Source: Coenobita brevimanus (Eukaryota > Arthropoda > Malacostraca > Decapoda > Coenobitidae). Taken from it: 64,000 nt of DNA. How positions within the stretch are numbered: position 1 is the first letter of the stretch; each line of letters opens with the position of its first letter. The translations under genes were made by a program, and so were the position numbers. The notes below the pieces were generated by a model. The model was not told the DNA's origin, ran no database searches, and was given only the letters and a program-made list of their open reading frames with translations. The DNA is taken from positions 41,881,159-41,945,158 of the forward strand of contig CM064715.1 of assembly GCA_032717465.1 (NCBI GenBank), in the 5' to 3' direction. Shown here one piece after another: positions 56,821 through 64,000 of this stretch.

Positions 56821-57987
56821 CAGGAAACTCGCACGAAACACGTGGGTTTCGTTCCTACCGTGCCGTGTTAGGTGCGAAATCGCGTATATTTAAACTACTC
56901 CGTATTTTGCTCCCTAGACCCCCCAAATGTGTTGTTTTGCTGTTATCTGTCACTGGTAATCACTAGAAAGCACTTTAAGTGGTAAGAAGGTTTATTTAAT
57001 GTTATAACTCACAAATACAGTACTCCAGAGCAAAACTTCAACACACAAATACTGTACGTAAACACAAGGAAACATTCCGACGCCGATCATAGGTAATCAT
57101 ATAAATCAGGTTAACTGGTACCAGGGCTTTATTTAATGCTTTATCTTTTTTGAGTGCTTTAACTTACAAGTACATACCAGAACAGTACATATTTAACTTA
57201 GAAATGCAGTACTGTGGAAAAGCTGTACAGCAAGTCTTTATCGAACAAACAAAAAAGGCAATATTCCGACGCCGATCATGGGTAATCATATCAATCAGGT
57301 TAACTGGTTACAAGGCTTTATTTAATGCTTTAATTGCTTACAAGTACATACCAGAACAGTAAATATTTAACTCACAAATACAGTACTGTAGAAAAGCAGT
57401 ACAGTAAGAGTTTAACGAACAAACAAAAAAGGCAGTATTCCGACGCCGATCATGGGTAATCATATAATTCGGGTTAACTGGATACAAGGCTTTATTTAAT
57501 GATTTAACTTTTATTTAAGTGGTTACAAGTACAGTACATACGAGAACAGTAAATATTTAACTTACAAATACTGTACAGTACTGTGGAAAAAACGAACAAA
57601 TAAAAAAGGCAATATTCTGACGCCTATCAGGTAAACTGGTTATAAGGTTTTATTTCTTGCTTTAACGTTATTTAATAGTACTTTAAGTTGCACATAAACT
57701 TACCAGAACAGTACAGTACTGTAAATGTTTAACTTACAAATACTGTGCTACTGTACTCGGGAGTGTCTCACTCACTGAATAATTTCCCGCCTAGATCGTC
57801 ACGTAATCAAAACAAACCGAGCGCTGCGGTGACATTCGAGGATTTGATCTTTCAAAGGCCTCTCCTGTGTTAATTTGTAGTTTTCATAATGATTCTTTAA
57901 TCTTACGTTGTCTTATATGTATCCCAGCCCTTACCGTGCATAATTGCGAGCGCGTTCCGTGAGATCGTGTTCCGTGCGAGTTTCCTG
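56821..57987. mobile_element. TIR element with internal tandem array, inserted in integrase
   Basis: The ends CAGGAAACTCGCACGAAACA and, on the other strand, CAGGAAACTCGCACGGAACA are near-perfect inverted repeats flanked by TA (56819-56820, 57988-57989). Its 1167 bp has no transposase. It is largely made of about five tandem units of some 160-190 bp (see next feature). Removing it joins the two integrase segments in frame. Confidence 0.9.
56990..57760. repeat. Tandem array of about 160-190-bp units in the TIR element
   Basis: Each unit starts near CTTTATTTAATGCTTTAA, contains ACATACCAGAACAGTA and a palindromic TACAGTACTGTA-type core. It ends with ATTCCGACGCCGATCATGGG and GGTTAACTGG. Unit starts are near 56993, 57128, 57315, 57489 and 57647; the last is partial. 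Confidence 0.85.
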
Positions 57988-57989
57988 TA

Positions 57990-58105
57990 TAACAAAATGT
58001 GGTGTGTCTCCTATAGATTTATTTATAGATCCATTAACTGAGGCTTCTACTCTGGGAATCCAATCATCCCAGCTTGCATGATTTTCATTGAGAATGTGTC
58101 GTAGA
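57990..58105 (-). pseudogene. Retroviral integrase, upstream fragment
   Basis: The minus strand reads HASWDDWIPRVEASVNGSIN, then KSIGDTPHFV. This is the integrase core end (W-D-D, S-I-N-x-S, T-P-H-F) that leads directly into PYEIL at 56780. The retroviral sequence is lost beyond about 58105, so the rest of pol and the 5' LTR are not in this locus. Confidence 0.8.
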
Positions 58106-58127
58106 CATCATTGGTTATGTAGCTGCC

Positions 58128-58514
58128 ATGTGTAAATTACCTGATAGGACCCTCAAGATTGCCAAGACGATCATGTACACCCCAGGTATGTGCTTACTAG
58201 ACTTAATGAACGAGGTAGAGATGCAGTGTAGCAAATCGCAGGTGATCGAAACACAATCACATTCTCGTAGACTGAGAGTGCCTGAGACAGTATCAGCTGT
58301 GAAAACAGCTACAACTACCCCAAACAGAGAACAAAATCGATTGCGACCCAAAAGCAGACAGAGCAAACAACCAAACGCATCGAGGCAACGATCTCAAACA
58401 CCAGGCCACAGGCAGTCTCATAAATTTTCGCGCAGTTCGAGCAGATCTCTTGAGAAATTATTGGCATTACAGAACATTAAAAAGGCTTTCTCTGTGTTAC
58501 CGTTGGTGTCATAA
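58128..58514 (+). CDS. Unclassified basic Ser/Arg-rich open frame
   Basis: A 128-codon frame begins at a GTG with LPDRTLKIAKTIMYTPGMCL and becomes very basic (RSQTPGHRQSHKFSRSSSRS). It could be a scrap of a retroelement gag or nucleocapsid, on the strand opposite to the retroviral pol and envelope. No family was recognised. It has no Cys-His knuckle. It might be fortuitous. Confidence 0.3.
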   Translation: MCKLPDRTLKIAKTIMYTPGMCLLDLMNEVEMQCSKSQVIETQSHSRRLRVPETVSAVKTATTTPNREQNRLRPKSRQSKQPNASRQRSQTPGHRQSHKFSRSSSRSLEKLLALQNIKKAFSVLPLVS

Positions 58515-59129
58515 TATTTCAAGGAATGTAGTTGGCCCTCATGTCAAATTGTTTCATTATTTCTTGGTAAGCAACTGATGCTTGTGATTCCTTATGAACT
58601 TGTTTTAAGTCAGAAATTAGTGTATTTTTTTTGCTTTTAATGCCCCAGTCATGAACCAAAAGACAGACAAACAGGTGGGCAGACATCCAGACAAACAGAC
58701 TAACAGAGATAAGTTGCACATCTACAGTCCGATGTCTATTACTCTATTGATGCTCCGAATAAACATTTTTATTCATCTTCATGTCTCACTTAAAGTTGTA
58801 TCACTTAAAGTACGGTAGTATTTTGCCAGCATGTATCATTGCTTTTAGTCCTTCAGTCTGTTGATGTATTTTTATTGTATTATTGCTGTTCCCTAATGAT
58901 TGTATTCACCATTATGACAGACAATAGAACTGATGAGGTTAGACACTGTACTTTCAAAAACCCTCTCCACCAATGGAGGCCCCTCTTAAGTTTAACAAAA
59001 CAGTCTGGAGATAACAAAAACAAAATTAATATAACAAGTTGCCATACTCAAGGGATATAAGTGAGGATTGGCAATATACTGATACTATTGTGACCCAGTA
59101 TACATCAATATTCCCTTCATCCGTAACAG
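58515..59129. other. End of VKORC1 intron 1, little recognised
   Basis: The minus strand at 58519-58630 reads SDLKQVHKESQASVAYQEIM, which looks coding-like but is unassigned. The remainder has no feature except the exon 2 acceptor. Confidence 0.4.
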
Positions 59130-59239
59130 GTATGGCAAAGGCTTTGGGTTGGTGGGGCCACTGTTGGGAGAGAACCACCCTCTTAATGTCCCAAACAGCA
59201 TCCCAGGCATCATATTCTACGTGTCTGTCATCATCATGG
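59130..59239 (+). CDS. VKORC1: VKORC1, coding exon 2
   Basis: This is a 110-bp exon; the human exon 2 is also 110 bp. It encodes YGKGFGLVGPLLGENHPLNV and PNSIPGIIFYVSVIIM, matching the human [20 protein letters not shown] and SNSIFGCIFYTLQ region, which includes the lumenal helix and the second membrane segment. The acceptor is TTCATCCGTAACAG; the donor GTAGGTTTT begins at 59240. The phases (2 in, 1 out) agree with exons 1 and 3, creating Lys63 and Gly100. Confidence 0.96.
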
Positions 59240-59424
59240 GTAGGTTTTGTTAGGCAAGGCTCACATTCTAATTGGTTTTGGAAATTTTAAAGCATTTCTT
59301 TGTATGAAATATATTTTGCACTTTTATTCTTTTTTTTTTTTTTTTTTTTTATGCAGCTTCTTCTTTGATGCTCAGCAGGCCTTTCTGTGCTGTTGAGCAA
59401 GTAGAAAGTGTGAAAAAAATATTG

Positions 59425-59680
59425 TAGTGATAAGAAACAGGGAAATGAGCATGGAAGTGAAAAAGTTACTACATGACAGTGTTGTGATACCAACTCTAAC
59501 GTACGGAAGTGAAGCTTGGACGTTGTTGGAAGGACACAAGTCAAGAGTGAGAGCAGTGGAAATGAGTTATTTAAGAGGAGCCTGTGGAGTCACATGGAGA
59601 GACAGGCTGACGAATTAGGATATAAAGGAGCGTTTTGGTGTTGATGTGGATGTGATAGGAAGCGTTATGAGGAACACATA
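59425..59680 (+). mobile_element. LINE family B fragment
   Basis: VIRNREMSMEVKKLLHDSVV, then TYGSEAWTLLEGHKSRVRAV and SYLRGACGVTWRDRLTN. It ends abruptly at GAGGAACACATAGTC near 59680, where piggyBac-like sequence begins. Neither the tail nor a target duplication is present. Confidence 0.85.
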
Positions 59681-60822
59681 GTCATTGACAGCATCTGGCT
59701 TCAACATGGGTTCCCCAGTCCTGTTGTCTGTCTTTCCTATTTCCTCAGACAAACCTTTATGTACCGTTGACAACATGTTAACCCATCTCTTATCATGTCA
59801 GAGGAGGGCCAACATGTCGTCACATTTCTTGGTAAGAAGGGCACCTTTCTCAGTATTTGCTGGGAATACAGGGAAATTTTTTCTGTTTGCATGGACAGTT
59901 CCACAGGTCCCAGTACCATGTTCAAGCAAATACTTGGTCAACACCGGGGCTATGTAATAATTATCGGTGTGCAGAATGTGGTGCTTGTTGAAATGCCTTT
60001 CCGTCAGTACTTTCACAACGATGCCGAGAAACTGTGAGAGTTGTCAGTAGGTGTACCAACATCCGTAGCTGAATAACCTATCATATCAAGCGCATATCTA
60101 GTTTGTCAGTCACAAAGGACAAAGAATTTTAGTCCAAAGTGGTGATGCGTGGATGGCACATAATGAATAAATGCCAGCCTGCCCTTGAATAATACCAGCA
60201 ACTTGTCAATAACCACTTTCTGAAACATGCGGAAAACCCTGGAAAATGACTCCTTGAGCATTGTCAGGATGGGTCTGGTATTTCCATAACCTGTCATTTG
60301 GTGCAGGCCCATAACGTCTATTGAAATGCAGGAACCTTAGGATTGCCAGGTACCTGTCACAGGCCATACAGGTATGCCCAGTAGATCATCAGCCAACCAG
60401 TAGTCATGGAACACGTTTTCCCACGTGCGCCGTCAACATGGAAAGGGCTAGCCACACAAACAACTACCCTGCCTCCACAGGTAGCCAGTCCCTCCTTCCC
60501 CCCCCCTCCCCCTCGACTCTGGGCATAGGCTTCACAGCCTACTCCCAAGGCCCAGTAGTCCTCCTGCATGCCATACTCCTCCACATGTCACCACTTTGGC
60601 GCTAACACCCACCGTCCGTACTGAATACATGCTAGGGCTGTCTCATACAGGACTGGTGTACTGGTATTAGCTGGGGCATTTTTACGACATGGTGGCAGGT
60701 CTCCTGGTAGATTGGTAAAGTCTGCTGTTATGAAATTCAAATCCATAAACTGTTCCCTGCCCCAGCGGAGATTTGAACCTGGGTCCGTTAGGAATGCAGG
60801 ACCCCTCTGAACCGAATTCATC
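59681..60822 (-). pseudogene. piggyBac-like transposase pseudogene
   Basis: Minus-strand pieces in order: a N-terminal part (RYLAILRFLHFNRRYGPA, about 60310-60360), the first DDE region (KLLVLFKGRLAFIHYVPST then HHFGLKFFVLCD, about 60106-60210), and the second with TDNYYIAPVLTKYLLEHGTG then CGTVHANRKNFP (about 59860-59960). WVNMLST-like sequence is near 59770. These are the conserved blocks of piggyBac (PGBD-like) transposases. Frameshifts and a stop at 59798 inactivate it. TTAA ends were not identified. Confidence 0.85.
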
Positions 60823-61303
60823 CATCCATCATCCTATCCTATGTCACCCCACGAGGAGCATAGGAGCCCGGGGCTAGGCAAGTTCGTCCTGGCAATTAAG
60901 ATGAGAGTTACCAGCCTCACTCATCCCTACGTGGGCAATAAACCCTAACCACCCCATGGATATAAACCTGCACAAGCTCAATCCTATTGGAGCACCTTAA
61001 TTACCCACTAAGCCACCAGGTGCCATAATTAGGTTATATGATTACCACCCAGCATAGTAAATGGTTTCCTGGTGTACAAGAAACCATTTGGCTTGTCACT
61101 TAGTGTAGAGTCACCCATAGGCAGAAGGAAGAGGAAAGAATGAAAGACAGAAGAGAGAATGTACTGTCACCTGCAGGTAGAAGGAAGAGGAAAGAATGAA
61201 GGAAAAAAACACAGAAGAGGAAGGAAGGAAAGAGGAAAGGGCAGACACCCAAAGCAGCACTACATCGAGTGGATGGTGAGCACCCCCACCTACCACAAAT
61301 GAA
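60823..61303 (-). repeat. SINE plus hairpin repeat, composite copy 3
   Basis: At 60823-61030 are CATCCATCCATC, CACGAGGAGCATAGGAGCCC, the B-box complement GGATATAAACC and the A-box region CCACTAAGCCACCAGG. From 61035 the stem AAATGGTTTCCTG / AAGAAACCATTT (61059-61090) is followed by two purine units. The end is CCACCTACCAC. The structure equals copies 1 and 2. Confidence 0.8.
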
Positions 61304-61346
61304 TATATATACTGTGTATTAATATAATATGGCCTCATGTTTTCAG

Positions 61347-61567
61347 GTGAAGTGCATAGCATAGGGATGGCACGTACGCAGAGAGCGGTATTGACACTCT
61401 CCAACCTCATGAGCCTTTACCTGGCGTATCTGCTCTACTTTGTGCTGTATGACTTCTGTGTGGTGTGTGTGTCAACATACCTTGTTAACTTGGCCCTCAC
61501 AGTACTGTCATTCCTCCGTGTGTCAGCCTTAGAGGGCAACGCTGAGACAAAGGTTAAAGTCAAATAG
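61347..61567 (+). CDS. VKORC1: VKORC1, last coding exon (CxxC active site)
   Basis: This exon encodes residues 100-172 and TAG (61565-61567). It carries two membrane segments: [19 protein letters not shown] and [16 protein letters not shown]. The catalytic motif CVVC (Cys137, Cys140) in [11 protein letters not shown] equals human Cys132-x-x-Cys135. Tyr144 equals human Tyr139, but the next residue is Leu where human has Ala (TYL for TYA, part of the warfarin site). The C-terminus ends in basic ETKVKVK, compatible with cytosolic ER retention. The full protein is 172 residues (human VKORC1 163, VKORC1L1 176). All four redox Cys are present, so an active enzyme is expected. Confidence 0.97.
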
Positions 61568-62250
61568 AGAAGATAAGAGGTAGCTACTGTCACTGGATAC
61601 AGTATCTACTCACCCTCTAATCATACTTTGGCTGGAGGAAAGTTGTAGCCATAGCTTTCTGCCAATTAAAGACCTATTGGCAACTGTTAAGGTGGCAGTT
61701 TAAATCATTGGTATGCTGCACGAGGAACAGTTCATAATGGTACTGTCACTCATGCAGTCTAGAAAAACTTTAGTATACCAGTAACAGGCTGTTGTTCAGA
61801 GTGCAGTCCTGGTTGTAACTCCCTTGTCAATAGAGGATGAGTAGTAATAAAATCATTTAGTGTATTCATAGAAAGTGAAAGGTCTAAATTGCCATACTGT
61901 ATATGAAGTGATACAAATGATGCTGGTAGCCTTGTCAGCACTGGAGGCGTTAGTCAGCTTGATGTACAGTAATTTTTTGTCATTAGAGGTACATTCCTTG
62001 TGTCTTTAAATTACTCAAGATCACAGTAATATGGGTAAGGATGGTGAATATCATTGATAAGACACAGTAAAAGCGAGTATTAAGTTTTAGCATTGGTTAC
62101 TGTAGTAGTGAAATTTCCTTCCTGTCATACATATGAGTCATGTTATGTACAGTACTATGATTTAGGAGTGTATTGTATATTGCATTCCACCCATGTGTGG
62201 TACATTGAATCCACACTTTTTTATATCATTTTCTTTGTTTGGTTGTAAGA
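61568..62250 (+). other. VKORC1: VKORC1 3' UTR and flank
   Basis: Sequence following the stop without other genes. An AATAAA is at 61846-61851, about 280 bp after the stop, the best poly(A) signal candidate. An ATTAAA lies near 61665. Confidence 0.6.
61846..61851 (+). terminator. VKORC1: VKORC1 candidate poly(A) signal AATAAA
   Basis: First canonical hexamer downstream of the VKORC1 stop. A second, in AAATAAAATT, is near 62405. Confidence 0.55.
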
Positions 62251-62340
62251 TCCATCTATCCATCATCCAATCCTACACTGCCCCATGAGGAGCGTAGGAG
62301 CCTGGGGCTAAGCAGTTGGTTCCGACATTTAAGATGTAAG
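62250..62340 (-). repeat. tRNA-like SINE, tail fragment
   Basis: ATCCATCTATCCATCATCC followed by CTGCCCCATGAGGAGCGTAG and TTGGTTCCGACATTTAAGATG. Only the last 90 bp are present. Confidence 0.75.
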
Positions 62341-63134
62341 ATCCAATATTACTTAATAATTAAAACATGATAGATGTATATTTAATGTAGTGCATTAAAA
62401 CGCCCAAATAAAATTACAGAGGAAGGTAAGAAAAGGAGTTAAATCATGTTTTTTTGGTACTAAATCTGCTGTCACTGAACTGAGGGAGAAAGAAAGATAA
62501 AAGAAGAAAATGCATCCAGTAAAGAGGAAGACTTGTCAGTGAATACTTTTATCTCAGACTCAAAGTGTCATGTGGGAAAGACACCTTTATATTCCCATTC
62601 ACTGCAGAGAGTAGGGAGTAATTACTGGCAGAAAAAGGTTTAACCAACACCTACCAGACAAGGAACCTCCAAAAAACTTGTTGGCACGATAAAATTTCCA
62701 GTCTTTCTTCCTTGATTCAGTATGATGTGATTTTCCACTCTAATTTTTCCTCTGAGTCTTTCAAGAAATTAGCAGGACAAATGCAGGAAACATTTCCTTT
62801 GATTTATAATATTAAGTCTGTGTGCTTGTTTAATACTATTTTGGTGGTGCCTCAGGGTCTGTATGGATCTACTTGCAAGTGATGGTCCATACAGGATGCA
62901 ACCCTCTCCCCCCTCTCTCTTCCCCCCCCCCCCAGGATGTTGCAGATATTACATTTACTTCAACTGTTAATCTACAGAGGAGCAGTTAACACAAGTTTCA
63001 TTGACAAGTGTTGTTTCTCATTTCCAGCATTTTTCAGTTTTTTACAAATATTTCTCTATTAGTACGATCCAAGGTGATTCCATCCTCCTTGATGTGTGCA
63101 AACAAAATGCTACTTTAAGGGAAACAGGATTAAG
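62341..63134. other. Flanking sequence, nothing recognised
   Basis: A C-run lies near 62925. No gene or clear repeat was found. Confidence 0.45.
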
Positions 63135-63440
63135 CCTGGGGGGGGGCCTAGGTTTATGATGGAAGAGTTGAGAGGTAGGATAGGACTGGAGTGTATTGGT
63201 TATGTGATGAGGAGAGGTAGATTGAGTTGGTTTGGGCATGTGGAAAATGGGGGATGATAATCGGGTGCAGAAAGTGAGAGGTGTTAATGTTAGGGGTAGG
63301 GTTGCGAGAGGTAGACCGAAAAATCCTGGGATGAGGTCACTGAGTTCAACCTCAGGGATAAGGGACTGAATAGGAAAGCTGCCAAAGATCAAGCAGCACG
63401 GAGAGCCACCATTAGGTGACTAAGACTGATGCATGCAAGT
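63135..63440 (+). mobile_element. LINE family A 3' end
   Basis: VYDGRVERXDRTGVYW-like, MRRGRLSWFGHVENG and VRGVNVRGRVARGRPKNPG in shifted frames are followed by the family A terminus ending near 63440 (CTAAGACTGATGCATGC). It is 5'-truncated and dead. Confidence 0.8.
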
Positions 63441-64000
63441 ACTGAATGTTGGAGCCTTCAAATACGAAACAAAACGGTTCTAGTTCATGGTCAAGGGGGT
63501 AAAAGTGCAAAAAAGTACTAACCCCAGATCAACATTGTAATGAAACTTTACTCTAAATAATAGAGTCATGCCCTAAATAACAGAGATAAGGGATATATAT
63601 ATATCCTCATAGTACATTGGAGGATTGGTTCATTTCTATAATAGACATTAGTGTACAGTATATGAGCTGAGAGCAGATATTTAGCTTAATTATATATTTC
63701 TATATTATCTTAGTGTTGAGTTACATTATTAATGTGGTCAACATATTGATATTCTGATATTTATCCTTGTTATGGATGTTGGATATACCAAAAGTTTTGA
63801 AAGACAAATTCTCTACATATGGTGGAACATACTGAGTGTCTTGATTTGTTTAAATGGCAGAATAATGCACACATGAAAATGTTTATCAATAAAATTTCCA
63901 TGTTTGGGTATAATTCATGTCTAAAAAAAAATTATTGCTGATCTCACCCTAAACCTTGATTGTCTTGATAATACTCTGTGTGGTGCTTACACAAGGGTGT
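63441..64000. other. AT-rich flank, nothing recognised
   Basis: Simple AT-rich sequence with a TATATATATA run at about 63594-63603. No feature could be supported. Confidence 0.45.

Larger units (their letters stand above)
50268..59129 (+). other. VKORC1: VKORC1 intron 1 (8.9 kb)
   Basis: A phase 2 intron starting GTAAGAATG and ending CCTTCATCCGTAACAG. It contains the antisense retroviral locus with its nested insertions (51.7-58.1 kb). The first 1.4 kb (50268-51682) has a TATC/TGTC microsatellite at 51218-51245 and A/T runs but no gene. A segment near 51260-51310 may be part of a retroviral LTR. Confidence 0.88.
59240..61346 (+). other. VKORC1: VKORC1 intron 2 (2.1 kb)
   Basis: Runs from GTAGGT to CATGTTTTCAG, phase 1. 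It holds a poly-T (59328-59350), a LINE B fragment, a piggyBac-like relic and a SINE-hairpin composite. Confidence 0.88.

Noticed and set aside
56990..57760. CRISPR-like or centromeric satellite array
   Set aside because: Only about five diverged units are present, without spacers, and they are confined within the TIRs of a mobile element.

Overview
The window is intron-rich, repeat-dense nuclear DNA from an animal, most likely an arthropod and perhaps a decapod crustacean. The grounds are spliced metazoan genes, an animal type of VKORC1, short interstitial TTAGG-type arrays, many non-LTR, Ty3/gypsy-like, pogo/Tigger-like, piggyBac-like and hAT-like relics, and long TA and TATC microsatellites. 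The species cannot be fixed from the sequence alone.

Only two host genes are supported, both on the + strand. MRPS24 (mitochondrial small-subunit ribosomal protein uS3m/S24) has three coding exons at 2226-2433, 16148-16248 and 25965-26153. They join in phase to a 164-residue protein. VKORC1 (vitamin K epoxide reductase complex subunit 1) has coding exons at 50080-50267, 59130-59239 and 61347-61567, giving 172 residues with all four redox cysteines. The two genes act in unrelated processes (mitochondrial translation, and ER vitamin K recycling). Nothing shows they work together; they are neighbours.

Everything else is introns and spacer filled by mobile DNA. At least four non-LTR (LINE) families are present. 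Family A has many broken copies. Family B has about a dozen copies ending in (TAGA)n, one about 3 kb long once its insertions are removed, and one with a 484-codon open reverse transcriptase frame. Family D has an RNase H and zinc-knuckle tail. Family E ends in an ATC-rich tail. A complete but decayed 5.1-kb Ty3/gypsy element lies at 34388-39462 in a G-rich minisatellite. A solo LTR (44175-45221) sits in a LINE. An endogenous-retrovirus-like element (integrase and F-type envelope, minus strand, about 51.7-58.1 kb) lies antisense in VKORC1 intron 1 and is itself split by a LINE and two TIR elements. TA-flanked TIR elements, a hAT-like MITE, a tRNA-like SINE, a hairpin-bearing dispersed repeat, a 925-bp palindrome and a 1.45-kb segment bounded by perfect 36-bp direct repeats complete the picture.

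Layout: 1-26 kb, MRPS24 and its two large introns; 26-50 kb, intergenic mobile elements (LINE A/D/E, palindrome, minisatellite, gypsy, near-full-length LINE B); 50-61.6 kb, VKORC1 with the nested retroviral locus in intron 1 and a piggyBac relic in intron 2; 61.6-64 kb, 3' flank with SINE and LINE A pieces.
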